Origin: Caballeronia sp. SBC1
Lineage (GTDB): Bacteria > Pseudomonadota > Gammaproteobacteria > Burkholderiales > Burkholderiaceae
Direction: 5' to 3'
Assembly (NCBI RefSeq): GCF_011493005.1
Contig: NZ_CP049159.1
Span: 558,001-622,000, forward strand
Length of the DNA: 64,000 bases
Both the position numbers and the translations under genes were made by a program. Below, piece by piece: positions 30,044 through 39,248 of the stretch. The notes under the pieces are model-generated. The model ran no database searches. It saw only the letters and a program-made list of their open reading frames with translations, and had not been told where the DNA came from. Position 1 is the stretch's first letter; every line of letters begins with the position of its first letter.

Positions 30044-30412
30044 ATGACTGACTGTTCTCAAAATTGCGGTGGCCGCTACTCCTACGGGCTCGCCGCCACG
30101 CTCAGCATCATCTCGGGCAAGTGGAAGCCGCTGATCCTGTACTTCCTGCTCGACGGCCCGAAGCGCTACGGCGAGCTCAAGCGCAACGTCCACGGCGTCA
30201 GCGCCAAGGTGCTGATCCAGCAATTGAAGGAACTGGAGGCCGATCACGTGCTGGCGCGGACCGACTACAAGGAGGTGCCACCGCGCGTGGACTACGCGCT
30301 TACTCCGCTCGGCCGCAGTCTGGCCGACAAGATTGTCCCGCTGTGCACCTGGGGAACCGAGAACATGGCAGAAATGGTGAGCATGCTCGCCGAACGCGAC
30401 GGTTTGCTTTAG
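30044..30412 (+). CDS. HxlR-family transcriptional regulator
   Basis: The 122-residue protein has the standard HxlR winged helix: ATLSIISGKWKPLILYFLLD, RYGELKRNVHGVSAKVLIQQ, LKELEADHVLARTDYKEVPP and RVDYALTPLGRSL. Two N-terminal Cys (TDCSQNCGG) lie next to the recognition fold; HxlR relatives such as HypR and YodB sense electrophiles through an N-terminal Cys, so redox or quinone sensing is plausible. It is divergent from the SDR at 29932 and likely regulates it. Confidence 0.92.
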   Translation: MTDCSQNCGGRYSYGLAATLSIISGKWKPLILYFLLDGPKRYGELKRNVHGVSAKVLIQQLKELEADHVLARTDYKEVPPRVDYALTPLGRSLADKIVPLCTWGTENMAEMVSMLAERDGLL

Positions 30413-30428
30413 CAGGATGCTGAAGAAC

Positions 30429-30452
30429 CGCGGAGTCGGACGACCCTCCGCG
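30429..30452 (+). terminator. 7-bp hairpin after the HxlR gene
   Basis: CGCGGAG and CTCCGCG pair around a 10-base loop, 17 bases past the HxlR stop. There is no T-run, so termination is uncertain. The rest of 30453-30700 shows no gene. Confidence 0.3.
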
Positions 30453-30700
30453 TTCGTGGGAGGGCGGCAGGTCGGCTTCTTCCGATCAGAAGTCGGACGG
30501 CTCTACTCCGTTGAGCTGCCGCAGGATTTCCGGGACGAACCGCAGCGTGTGGGTCCCACGCTCTTCGGCGCGATTTCATATGGCCGAAAAGCCGCCGTCG
30601 ACAGACAACTCCACTGGAATGGGTTGATGAGAACGACGCGAAAGACGTGTGGTTCCCAGTGGTGTTGTGGACCTGCCGGTGAGGACGTGGTGTCGGTGAT

Positions 30701-31321
30701 TCAGCCTACATCGACGTTCAAGGCGATGTCGAAGGTGCCGGCGCCGTTTTTGGCTAGGCCGATGAGCATCAGGCCGAGCGACTCGAGCGTCGAGGCCATG
30801 TGCAGGGCGCCGACATCGAACGGACGCAGCCCGAGACTCTCAAGGAAGGTTGAGACGCGCGCCTTGGCGTTCGGATCGTCAGCGGCGATGAACGCGTCGA
30901 GGCGTCCGCGCTGAGCAAGTACAGGGCCGAAGAGGGTGTTGAACGCCTTCACGACATGCGCGCCGGCGGGGGCGACCTTGGCGATCTCCTGCGCGCCAGA
31001 ACTGCCGTGGGGTGTGACGAGGCCCGTGAGGTCGGGGGAGATCGGATTGGTGATGTCGATGATCACCTTGCCGTCGAGCGCATCCCCGTACTCGGCCAAC
31101 ACCGTCGCCGCACTGCCGTACGGCACGGCGAGGATGACAATGTCGCCCGCCGGCGCGGCACCGTAGGTCCCAGTGGTCGCTCCGGCTGCGAGCTTGTCGG
31201 CCAGCGCCCGCGCCTTGGTGGGGTCGCGGCTGATGACCTCGAGAGTGTATCCAGCCTTGGCGGTACGGCCGCCGATCGCCGTGGCCATGCCACCTGTGCC
31301 GATGATGCTGATAGTGCTCAT
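30701..31321 (-). CDS. NADPH-dependent F420-reductase-like oxidoreductase (copy A)
   Basis: The 206-residue Rossmann protein begins MSTISIIGTGGMATAIGGRT, with DIVILAVPYGSAATVLAEYG, VIIDITNPISPDLTG and KAFNTLFGPVLAQ, the pattern of the NpdG/F420-reductase-like family. In proteobacteria without F420 these act as NADP-linked reductases of unknown substrate. It is last in a three-gene minus-strand group with the epimerase-like gene (203-base gap) and its paralogue at 32543. The first 25 residues are nearly the same in both copies. Regulation by the HxlR protein at 33305 is inferred. Confidence 0.85.
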   Translation of the reverse strand: MSTISIIGTGGMATAIGGRTAKAGYTLEVISRDPTKARALADKLAAGATTGTYGAAPAGDIVILAVPYGSAATVLAEYGDALDGKVIIDITNPISPDLTGLVTPHGSSGAQEIAKVAPAGAHVVKAFNTLFGPVLAQRGRLDAFIAADDPNAKARVSTFLESLGLRPFDVGALHMASTLESLGLMLIGLAKNGAGTFDIALNVDVG

Positions 31322-31524
31322 GTGTAGTTTCCTCGTGAGTTGGGGTATTGCTCGTAGTCCTTAACGGGGGCATCCCCCGGTTAATATTCCTTGTGCGCCG
31401 AGCCGCGTGCGTCATCCCTGATGCCATCCCCGGGGCGACCGCGTCTTTGCCCGAACGGATCACGGCATGGCGATATTGCTGTGCGCCGGGCTCGCTGCGA
31501 CCCGGCTTCCTGCCTCAGCTCAAC

Positions 31525-32490
31525 TCAGGGGGCAGGGAAGTAGTGGCCATTGTCGAGGTCCTTGAGCAGGCCGGGCTGAGCGGGCTCCCAGCCGAGCGTC
31601 TGGCGGGTGATGAAGTTGGACGCCGGGAGGTCCAGCGTGACCAAATTCGCGAGGAATCCAAAGTATCCCGGCAGCATCAGTACGTCCACGGGAATGCTCA
31701 CGGCCGGTAGGCCCAGACGGCTGCCAATGGCCTCGGCGATCTCGCGGAACCGGATGCCCTCGCCCTCAATCCCGTGCCAACTTTTGCCAGCCGGACCCTT
31801 CTCCAGCGCCAGGCGGAACAAGGAGGCGAGGTCGCGGCTGTGCACGGCCGGCCACAGGTTCGCGCCGTCTCCGGGGTAGCCGATGGCGCCCTTCTCCTTC
31901 GCGAGCCCGATCAGCAGCGGGAGGAACCCGGCATTGTCGGTCGTGCTGTGCGCGATAGTAGGAATCCGTACGATCGAGGACCGCACGCCCCGCTCCGCAA
32001 GGCCGACTACCGTGAGCTCCACGACGTTACGAACCCGCAGGGAGCCCTTGTACGCATCGCCGCCGGGAAGGGCCGGGTCCTCTTCGGTCGCCGATCGGTC
32101 CAAGAAGGGGGGCCCGGGCGCCGCCCAGCCTAGGTTCGTGGGCGAGCCAATGCTCCCCGACACGACCAGCGGCTTTCCGGTTCCGGCTAGTGCCTCGCCG
32201 TACGCGAGCATGATCTGGAGCTCCGCAGCGGCCACGGCGTCAAGCCCGCCGGAGGGAAGCAAGTCCTGCCTATGCGCGACGTGGATGACGCCGTCGGACT
32301 CCGCCGCCGCCGCCTTGAGCCCATCGAGGTCGGAGATATCCCCGCGACGCACCTTGGCGCCGAGCGCGGACACTGCCGCTGCGGACTTGTCCGACCTGGC
32401 TAAGCCGGTTACCTCGTGGCCGGCGGCTATGAGCTCGGGGATGATGTACGAACCGATATGGCCGGTCCCACCAGTGACGAACACGTGCAT
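31525..32490 (-). CDS. NAD(P)-dependent epimerase/extended-SDR oxidoreductase
   Basis: A 321-residue extended SDR with N-terminal MHVFVTGGTGHIGSYIIPEL (GxxGxxG), the GDISDLDGL acidic loop and VHSRDLASLFRLALEKG further on. The YxxxK site is not clear: after VVSGSIGS the segment DAYKGSLRVRN occupies its place, giving a Y-K pair with altered spacing. It may thus be an atypical reductase. It sits between two paralogous F420-reductase-like genes on the same strand, starting 52 bases after copy B. Ten or more rare repeats of Pro/Arg in other frames are shadows and not considered. Confidence 0.85.
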   Translation of the reverse strand: MHVFVTGGTGHIGSYIIPELIAAGHEVTGLARSDKSAAAVSALGAKVRRGDISDLDGLKAAAAESDGVIHVAHRQDLLPSGGLDAVAAAELQIMLAYGEALAGTGKPLVVSGSIGSPTNLGWAAPGPPFLDRSATEEDPALPGGDAYKGSLRVRNVVELTVVGLAERGVRSSIVRIPTIAHSTTDNAGFLPLLIGLAKEKGAIGYPGDGANLWPAVHSRDLASLFRLALEKGPAGKSWHGIEGEGIRFREIAEAIGSRLGLPAVSIPVDVLMLPGYFGFLANLVTLDLPASNFITRQTLGWEPAQPGLLKDLDNGHYFPAP

Positions 32491-32542
32491 ATTAGTGGTC
32501 CTTATGAGTGATGTGATGTGAGAAGGGGTGGTGCCGGAGCAC

Positions 32543-33178
32543 TCAGCCGAGAAGGCTGATGCCGATCGAGAAGTTGGTGTGCTTGACGGAGTGGGTGAGG
32601 AGGCCCAGCGACAGCAGGCAGGCGTGCTCCAGTGTCCGCGCCATCGGCAGCGGCCCGGTATCCATCGGACGCAGTCTGAGGCTCTCGATGAACGCCGAGA
32701 CGTGTGCCTTCGCCTGCGCGTCGTCCCCGGCGATGAACACGTCCAACGGGTGGCCCTCGGCGGGACCGGCAGCCAGGACGTGGGAGAACTGGGTGTTGAA
32801 CGCCTTGACGACTTTCGCATCGGCAGGGGCGGCCTTGGCGATCTCCTGCGCGCCGAAACTGTCGCCGGGGGTCACAAAGCTCGTGTGGTCGGAGGCGACG
32901 GGATTGGTGATGTCGACAAGAATCTTGCCTGCCAGCTCTTCGCCATGCTGCTTCACCACGTCAAGAACGGCGGAGTAGGGAACCGCCAGGATGACAATGT
33001 CCCCGGCCGGGGCGGCGCCGAACGTTCCTGTCGTCGCGCCGGCTCCGACCTGCTCGACGAGCGCCCGCGCCTTGGCGGCGTCGCGACTCATCACCTCGAC
33101 GGTGTGTCCGGCCTTGGCGGCAAGGCCGCCGATCGCTGCGGCCATGCCGCCTGTGCCGATGATGCTGATAGTGCTCAT
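32543..33178 (-). CDS. NADPH-dependent F420-reductase-like oxidoreductase (copy B)
   Basis: The 211-residue protein shares its N-terminus with copy A (MSTISIIGTGGMAAAIGGLA), then MSRDAAKARAL, DIVILAVPYSAVLDVVKQHG, ILVDITNPVASDHTSFVTPG and KVVKAFNTQFSHVLAAGP. Start 33178 is used since the homology begins there; a longer frame to 33262 crosses the operator region. It is the first gene of the minus-strand trio and divergent from the HxlR regulator at 33305. Duplication of this gene around an epimerase suggests sequential reductions on related substrates, but no pathway is recognised. Confidence 0.88.
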   Translation of the reverse strand: MSTISIIGTGGMAAAIGGLAAKAGHTVEVMSRDAAKARALVEQVGAGATTGTFGAAPAGDIVILAVPYSAVLDVVKQHGEELAGKILVDITNPVASDHTSFVTPGDSFGAQEIAKAAPADAKVVKAFNTQFSHVLAAGPAEGHPLDVFIAGDDAQAKAHVSAFIESLRLRPMDTGPLPMARTLEHACLLSLGLLTHSVKHTNFSIGISLLG

Positions 33179-33237
33179 GTGCAGCCTCCTGGTTTGTTGG
33201 GTGCTGCTCGTACTCCCGAACAACCATGCTAGACACA

Positions 33238-33286
33238 TTACTTGCAAAAAACAAGTAAACAACGGAATTTACTTGCGATATGCAAG
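33238..33286. promoter_or_regulatory. Two TTACTTGC elements, each in an inverted repeat, before the HxlR gene
   Basis: TTACTTG-N7-CAAGTAA (33238-33258) is a perfect 7-bp inverted repeat. Thirty-one bases on, TTACTTGC recurs within CTTGC-GATAT-GCAAG (33272-33286). Together they fill the divergent region between the F420-reductase-like copy B and the HxlR gene and are probably its operators. Confidence 0.65.
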
Positions 33287-33304
33287 CGATGTTAAGATCT
33301 AGCC

Positions 33305-33757
33305 ATGAAGACGACATCTAAAGAAGACGTTCGGTCCCATTGCGCAGTGAACTACGGCGTCGAGATCTTCGGCGACCGGTGGTCGCTCTTGATCATTCGC
33401 GACATCGTTTTTGTTGGCAAGAAGACGTATGGCGAGTTCCTGAAATCGGAAGAGGGAATCGCGACCAATGTCCTTGCTTCCCGCCTTGCCTTTCTTGAGG
33501 CGCAAGGAATTCTCTCGAGGGCGCCGAGCCCCGACGACGGGCGCCGTGACTTCTACACGCTGACCGAGAAGGGCCTGGATCTCATTCCCGTCGTGCTTAA
33601 CATAGTCCTTTGGAGCGCGAAGTACGATTCGAAGTCGTACGTGCGGCGCCGTAAGGAATTCGTTGCTCGATTAAGTCAAAGCCCCATACAGGTGAGCGAA
33701 GAGGTGAAGGCGCTGGTCCGCAATGGCGGATGTATGTTTCCTGGGAGCAAGGAATGA
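33305..33757 (+). CDS. HxlR-family transcriptional regulator
   Basis: The 150-residue protein has the HxlR winged helix (CAVNYGVEIFGDRWSLLIIR, TYGEFLKSEEGIATNVLASR, ILSRAPSPDDGRRDFYTLTE) and a longer C-terminal helix with two Cys-poor basic segments. A single Cys13 precedes the fold, and Cys near the end is in GGCMFPG. It is divergent from the twin F420-reductase-like gene cluster and is preceded by paired TTACTTGC palindromes, so it most likely regulates that cluster and itself. Confidence 0.91.
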   Translation: MKTTSKEDVRSHCAVNYGVEIFGDRWSLLIIRDIVFVGKKTYGEFLKSEEGIATNVLASRLAFLEAQGILSRAPSPDDGRRDFYTLTEKGLDLIPVVLNIVLWSAKYDSKSYVRRRKEFVARLSQSPIQVSEEVKALVRNGGCMFPGSKE

Positions 33758-34287
33758 GCAAGACGGCATGCGCGCCTTGTCACGTCGCACGAACGATATG
33801 CACGCACTACCGGCTACGAGGTGCAGCGAATAGCGGGGCCGATGTCCGAAACGGTCCTGGAAGCCGCCATTAATGTTTCACTAACCCCAGCGGCTTCTCA
33901 GGGTCGAGTCCGGAACCTGACTTAGTGTAGAGCGCTCGTTCGAAGCCGTCATCGATGGCGCGGTACCGATAAACGCGGGGGCGCCGAATTGTGGTCACGG
34001 TTGAAACGGCGGCCGTCCAATCGCGGTGTAGTATTTCACCGTGGCCACATTATTACCCGGCGTCGACGGCGTACAGATTTAACGCATCTATGACAAGGAC
34101 AGAAAACTGGTTAAAGGAATGGAAGCTGCCCCGGCGATACCTATGGTGCGCCGGCCGTTAAAACGGCATTGATCGGAAATACGTCATGTCATCTGAGTGG
34201 AAGCGCCGCTTACGGCTGTTTATCCAGCGTTTCTGGCAGCCGACCAGTGCATGCATGACCTGCATGCCGGGGAGTTGGGGCAATATT
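33758..34287. other. 530-base region without a convincing gene
   Basis: No gene or strong structure is seen. A frame opening at 34186 (MSSEWKRRLRLF) runs into the membrane protein at 34288 and might be its true N-terminus. Confidence 0.4.
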
Positions 34288-34587
34288 ATGAGTCTTGGCC
34301 ACTGGACGATTGCATTCCATACAGGTCTACTTACCGGACTGCTGGCTGTACTTTTGACTTTCACGCCTGCGGCGAAGCTCTACTCGAATCGATACGAAAA
34401 TTCTCTGGTCGTCGGCATCCTGACCACAGTAGGCGACGCCTATTCGCATGCGAGTCACTACCGCATCCCCTACGTCGAACACATCGTAACGGGTGTTATT
34501 GCAGGTCTCTTGGCGCTGGCTGCCTCATATCTCTTCGAAGACCACGCGCGACGTCTTCGGACAGCATGGGTTCGGGTTTTCGGATAA
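34288..34587 (+). CDS. Small inner-membrane protein of unknown function
   Basis: A 99-residue product, MSLGHWTIAFHTGLLTGLLA, with two hydrophobic segments (TGLLTGLLAVLLTFTPAA and HIVTGVIAGLLALAASYLF) joined by a polar loop with several His and Tyr, and a basic C-terminus (EDHARRLRTAWVRVFG). It looks like a conserved proteobacterial membrane protein without a name. ATG 34288 has GGGG at RBS distance; an in-frame ATG at 34186 would add 34 residues including three Cys. It has no obvious operon partner. Confidence 0.6.
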   Translation: MSLGHWTIAFHTGLLTGLLAVLLTFTPAAKLYSNRYENSLVVGILTTVGDAYSHASHYRIPYVEHIVTGVIAGLLALAASYLFEDHARRLRTAWVRVFG

Positions 34588-34827
34588 CTTATCCGTCGAC
34601 TCTCTGCGTCCCTCGTCAAGCCGAAAGAGGCTCTCCGGTTTGGCCACCTATCATTGCCGGGAAACCATTTGAATTTGCGATATCGATCACCACGACTGTG
34701 TCATGTGGGTCGATCAGCGACGGCTGACGGCTAGCTCAGACTAGTTTTCCATTCACTCACATGAAGCCGTTCGACCCCGTAGCCCAGATCGCCAACAATC
34801 GCTTCCTCCAATATGCGAACCGACACA

Positions 34828-35721
34828 TCACGGTGGCCGCAGTCGCCTCACATCTTGCTGCGGAGGCGCACCGAACAGGCGGCTGTACTCGCGACTGAAC
34901 TGCGAGGCGCTTTCGTAACCGACCTGGATCGCGGCACTTCCCGCGTCGATGCCGCGGCTGAGCATCAGTTGTCGCGCCTCCTGCAAGCGCAACTGCTTCT
35001 GGTATTGCAGAGGACTTGTTCCTGTGATGTTGCGGAAATGCTGACGGAACGTCGAAGGACTCATGTGCGCTTGCGCGGCCAAGTCATCCACCCGTAGTTC
35101 CTTTGAGAAATTCTGCTTGAGCCAAGTCACCGCCCTGGCGATTTGTTGGCTCGGCGATCCGTTGGCTGCAAGATGCTGTAATTGCGGGCTGTGGGGACCA
35201 GCTAGAAGCCGGACGATTATTTCCTGCTGATAGAGCGGCGCCAATTGCGGAGCCAATGCCGGTTGGTCCAGCAATTCGATCAGCCGAATCAGGACGCCTA
35301 TCAGCGCATCGTCAAGAGTTTCGATTGTGATAGGCGTGAAAGCGGGCGTTCGAGGCGGAGCCGGTAACTGCATCTCCATAGCTGTCTTCACGATGTCACG
35401 GCTGTCTAGCGTCAGCATTAGACCAAGCATCGGCTTCTCAATACTAGCCCGCGTGACGTGCGAGATCACAGGCAGGTCGATGCTTGCCAGCATCGACTGG
35501 CCGGGGCCGTAGTTCATCACCTCTTTCCCTACCAACACCTGCTTATGGCCCTGCGCAACGACGCCCAGCCCGAGGCTAAAGATGCAGTGCAACGGCTCGG
35601 TTGGCCCCTTCCGGCGATGAAGTGAAAGCGCCGGTATCGCCGTGGCGTGATCGCCGTCAGACTGGGCAAAGCGTGCGATGGCTCGCGCGAGGCCGTCCGT
35701 AGGGGTGGTAATGGTGCTCAT
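34828..35721 (-). CDS. AraC-family transcriptional regulator
   Basis: The 297-residue protein has an N-terminal AraC-type ligand-binding half (PLHCIFSLGLGVVAQGHKQV, PVISHVTRAS) and a C-terminal double helix-turn-helix: LRVDDLAAQAHMSPSTFRQH, GTSPLQYQKQLRLQEARQL and QVGYESASQFSREYSRLFG. That is the profile of the AraC subgroup (AraC_N) often found next to SDR genes. It is divergent from the SDR at 35952 with a 230-base region between, and probably controls it. No palindromic operator was certain. Confidence 0.93.
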   Translation of the reverse strand: MSTITTPTDGLARAIARFAQSDGDHATAIPALSLHRRKGPTEPLHCIFSLGLGVVAQGHKQVLVGKEVMNYGPGQSMLASIDLPVISHVTRASIEKPMLGLMLTLDSRDIVKTAMEMQLPAPPRTPAFTPITIETLDDALIGVLIRLIELLDQPALAPQLAPLYQQEIIVRLLAGPHSPQLQHLAANGSPSQQIARAVTWLKQNFSKELRVDDLAAQAHMSPSTFRQHFRNITGTSPLQYQKQLRLQEARQLMLSRGIDAGSAAIQVGYESASQFSREYSRLFGAPPQQDVRRLRPP

Positions 35722-35951
35722 CGGCTTGAAAACTCAGTGATTCATGCGCATTTCTAACGAGAAAACGGCAGACACACTGTACCCCCGTTCTCAGGACATC
35801 CATGCAGTTTTAAGCGTGCTTCGTCATTTTAGGCAAGAAGCACGGCGGTTTCGGCAACCGTCCTGGTGCCAATCGCGCGACACTGAATCCACTTGATTCA
35901 TATCCCGATGCCTGAGTTTCGGCGAGGCATCACGACACATAGGACCCACGT

Positions 35952-36794
35952 ATGAATAGCAAGAAAGTTTGGCTCGTGACCGGCGCCGGCCGTGGCATGG
36001 GCGTGGACATTGCGAAGGCGGCATTGGCAGCCGGCCATGACGTTGTGGCGACCGGCCGCGATCTCGAAAAGGTCAGGAACGCCATCGGCGATCACGATAA
36101 TCTGTTGATTGCGTCGCTTGATGTGACGAGCCCGGCCGATGCCGACGCCGCAGTCAAAGCTGCTGTCCAAAAGTTCGGCCGGGTTGACGTACTGGTCAAC
36201 AACGCAGGCAACTTCTATGGGGGCTTCTTCGAGGAGCTTAGCGCCGCCCAGGTGCGCAGCCAGCTCGAAACACTTCTGTTCGGTCCGATGAATGTTACCA
36301 GGGCCGTATTGCCGGTGATGCGCAAGCAGCGCTCTGGCCTGGTAGTCACGATCTCATCGACGGCTGGAATTGCTGGTCTTGTCTTTTGCAGCGCATATGC
36401 TGCGGCAAAGTTTGGAGTCGAAGGATGGATGGAGTCGCTTGCGCAGGAGATTGCTCCCTTTGGCATCCGCACCATGCTGGTGGAGCCGGGGTTCTTCCGA
36501 ACAGACCTTCTCAGCGCAGAGTCAACGACCTACGCCGAACTCTCCATCGAGGACTACGCGCCCCGCACCAAGGAGACTGTGACTGCCTGGAAAGGCATGA
36601 ACGGGAAACAGGGCGGCGATCCGGCCAAGCTTGCAGATGCGCTGGTAGAGTTGACGGCGCAGGATGAGCCTCCTGCTCGCTTCGCCGCCGGCGCGGATGC
36701 AGTCGAAGCCTTTGAGGCGAAGGCAAACACTTTACTCGCTCAGGCGGATGCCCACCGCGAGCTGTCCTCATCCCTTTCACATGCCCCTGAATAA
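35952..36794 (+). CDS. SDR-family oxidoreductase
   Basis: The 280-residue classical short-chain dehydrogenase has VTGAGRGMGVDIAKAAL (TGxxxGxG), DVTSPADADAAV, VNNAGNFYGG, Ser in TISSTAG, YAAAKFGVEG as the Tyr-x3-Lys site, and MLVEPGFFRT. The extra C-terminal 30 residues are Ala/Glu-rich. AGGA precedes ATG 35952. It is divergent from the AraC regulator, a combination seen repeatedly in Burkholderia and Pseudomonas where AraC_N proteins activate an SDR. The substrate is unknown. Confidence 0.93.
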   Translation: MNSKKVWLVTGAGRGMGVDIAKAALAAGHDVVATGRDLEKVRNAIGDHDNLLIASLDVTSPADADAAVKAAVQKFGRVDVLVNNAGNFYGGFFEELSAAQVRSQLETLLFGPMNVTRAVLPVMRKQRSGLVVTISSTAGIAGLVFCSAYAAAKFGVEGWMESLAQEIAPFGIRTMLVEPGFFRTDLLSAESTTYAELSIEDYAPRTKETVTAWKGMNGKQGGDPAKLADALVELTAQDEPPARFAAGADAVEAFEAKANTLLAQADAHRELSSSLSHAPE

Positions 36795-37096
36795 AGCCGA
36801 GTGTCTCCACTCACGGCAATTCCGCAGATGTTCGCAATCAATTGGAAACGTCCGCTGTGGAGAATGTTGTACGGCAGATATGGGTCGCGAGCACGCCTTG
36901 GCTGACAGTGAGACCTGACATTCGCGGCCATCGGTGCGCGAACGGCAGGAAAATGATCTGTAACCGCCTCACCGACTTCGTCACCTCAACGACCGCTTCG
37001 GCCGAGTGTGCGCATAGCTATTCCGGCAGACTCCGGGGCCCTCCTGTCGATTCGATTGCGAGGGCGAGCCATGCGCACATGCTCCGGAAAAACACT
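36795..37096. other. 302-base region without a convincing gene
   Basis: It separates the convergent SDR and aminotransferase genes. No terminator with a T-run was found, and no gene is supported. Confidence 0.4.
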
Positions 37097-38224
37097 CTAC
37101 AGGATACTGTCCAACGCCTTGGCGAGCCTCGCGACCGCGCCTTCGATGTCATGCAGTTTGTCGAGACCAAATAATCCGACGCGGAAGGTCTTGAAGTCTT
37201 CAGGCTCGTCGCATTGAAGGGGAACGCCGGGCGCGATCTGCAAGCCGGCATCAGCAAATTTCTTGCCGGATCGTATGCCGTCATCGTCGGTATAGCTGAC
37301 CACGACGCCCGGAGCCTGAAAACCTTCGGCCGCCACGCTTCTGAAACCCCTGGCACCCAGGAGTGAGCGAACGCGCGTGCCGAGTTCAAGCTGCTCCGCT
37401 TTCACTTTGTCGAAACCATAGGCCTCGGTTTCCTTCATGACGTCGCGCAGCGTCGCGAGACTGTCCGTGGGCATCGTGGCGTGGTACGCGAACCCGCCGT
37501 TCTCGTAGGCTTCCATAACCTGCAGCCACTTGCGAAGATCGCAAGCGAAACTGGTGCTGGTTGTTGCGTCGATTCTTTCGCGGGCGAGAGGGCTGAGCAT
37601 GACCAGTGCGCAGCAGGGCGATGCGCTCCATCCCTTTTGCGGCGCGCTGATCAGGACGTCAACGCCGCTCGCCTGCATGTCGACCCAGACCGTGCCGGAG
37701 GCGATGCAATCCAGTACAAACATGCCGCCGACGGCATGAACAGCGTCGGACACCGTGCGCAAATAGGCATCAGGCAGCATCATCCCAGACGCGGTTTCGA
37801 CATGCGGCGCAAAGACCAGATCCGGCTCGTTTTCCCTGATCGCAGCGACCACTTCTTCAATCGGCGGCGGCGCATATGCGGCTTGCCTTCCTTGTTCGAC
37901 CGGACGCGCCTTCAACACAATCGATTCAGACGGAATGCCGCCCATGTCGAAAATCTGCGACCAGCGGAAACTGAACCAGCCATTGCGGATGACCAGACAC
38001 TTCCTGCCCGTCGCGAACTGCCGGGCGACGGCTTCCATGCCGAAAGTCCCGCTGCCCGGGACGACAACCGCCGACTTCGCGTTGTAGACCTTTTTCAGGG
38101 TGCCGGAAATATCGCGTAAGACTCCTTGAAAGAGCTGCGACATATGATTGATTGATCGGTCGGTGTAAACGACTGAATATTCGAGGAGTCCCTCGCGGTC
38201 GACATGGGAAAGTAAACCTGGCAC
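37097..38224 (-). CDS. Class V PLP-dependent aminotransferase (alanine-glyoxylate-type)
   Basis: The 375-residue fold-type I enzyme has VPGSGTFGMEAVARQF, the CLVIRNGWFSFRWSQIF segment, APHVETASGMMLPDAYL, FVLDCIASGTVWVDMQ (the PLP-binding Asp) and the Schiff-base Lys in ISAPQKGWSASPCC. It resembles alanine-glyoxylate and serine-pyruvate aminotransferases of class V. The start is assigned to GTG 38224, because GGAGG lies five bases before it and homology begins with VPGLLSHVD. An open frame to 38572 exists but lacks family similarity. Exact substrates cannot be fixed; it stands alone beside integrase debris. Confidence 0.86.
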   Translation of the reverse strand: MPGLLSHVDREGLLEYSVVYTDRSINHMSQLFQGVLRDISGTLKKVYNAKSAVVVPGSGTFGMEAVARQFATGRKCLVIRNGWFSFRWSQIFDMGGIPSESIVLKARPVEQGRQAAYAPPPIEEVVAAIRENEPDLVFAPHVETASGMMLPDAYLRTVSDAVHAVGGMFVLDCIASGTVWVDMQASGVDVLISAPQKGWSASPCCALVMLSPLARERIDATTSTSFACDLRKWLQVMEAYENGGFAYHATMPTDSLATLRDVMKETEAYGFDKVKAEQLELGTRVRSLLGARGFRSVAAEGFQAPGVVVSYTDDDGIRSGKKFADAGLQIAPGVPLQCDEPEDFKTFRVGLFGLDKLHDIEGAVARLAKALDSIL

Positions 38225-38456
38225 GTTCGCCTCCGGTAATAGACGAATAAGAGAATCGAAAACAGATTCGAACGAAAGCCACCTGCAACGGCATCGGCCG
38301 AGAGGCCCCGTTACCCATCCGTCAAGTTTCGGCATGGACCTGCTGTCGAGCCACACCGGTTGGGAATGCTCCAGTGGCAACAATCGGCACGATTGTGAAC
38401 CTTCGCCGGAGCGTGGTCTCAAAATGAAACTCCCATCTTTCTTGTGGGAGTGTGCC

Positions 38457-38730
38457 ATGAAGACCGAACAATCCCGCGAGGCGTGGAACAAAGGCATCAA
38501 CCAGGCAATATGACCGGATGATACGTCGATGGGCGGGCGCAGCTGGACTTGATCCGACAGTCTACGGCACACATTCGATGCGCCGGACGAAGGCGAGCTT
38601 GATTTACAAACGCACGAAGAACCTCAGAGCCGTCCAGTTGCTGCTCGGCCTTAGCAAGATTGAAAGCACAATCAGGTACCTTGGCATCGAAGTCGATGAC
38701 GCGCTTGAGATTTCGGTACAGACTGAACTC
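38457..38730 (+). pseudogene. Tyrosine recombinase/integrase remnant with internal deletion
   Basis: Codons from 38457 read MKTEQSREAWNKG, the N-terminus of a common proteobacterial integrase, then go out of frame to a TGA at 38513. From 38518 another frame reads RRWAGAAGLDPTVYGTHSMR, RTKASLIYKRTKNLRAVQLL and ESTIRYLGIEVDDALEI, the catalytic C-terminus with HxxR and the nucleophile Tyr. More than 100 central residues are missing. The usual LGH triad His is replaced (LGLSKIEST). It is inactive. Confidence 0.8.
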
Positions 38731-39248
38731 TGGTGCGTTCGGTGCCGGCCGCACGAATCGATGTTGCGGGCGGGTTCGTGCGACCGCTTTCCGTCGCAGC
38801 TCTCTCCGGGCGAAGCGGGAAAGTTGTTGCCGCTCGTCCATCCTGCGAAGCCGTCACCCGAATGACTGGAGCGCATCGGAGACCCTCCGATAACCGTCGA
38901 GTACAGGTTCGGCCTATGCCGACATTGAGATGCGTTAGGTTCTATGTCAGCAATTTGGTGGATTGCTGACGGTGGCGAAATCGAGCAGCTGGACGGCAGC
39001 TTTCTGCATCAGCGAACTCACACTTCTGACCCCTACCGGTCGTCGCCGGAACCGATGGCAATGGCAGATGTTGGCGGGAAACCGGTCAACTGGATGCTCC
39101 GCCAGGAAAGACCTCCATCTTCCCTCCGATGGATACACGCTGAATTGTCGATAAATCGGGTATTCCAAAATCCGCGCAAATCGGTAATCTGCGAGGCTTC
39201 AGTGAACGAAAAAGTCTCGCTGCCTGAATGCAACCATTCGGATCCTCC
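38731..39248. other. 518-base region without a convincing gene
   Basis: An open frame continues past the integrase homology to 38865 with no similarity that I recognise. The rest holds no supported gene. Confidence 0.4.
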
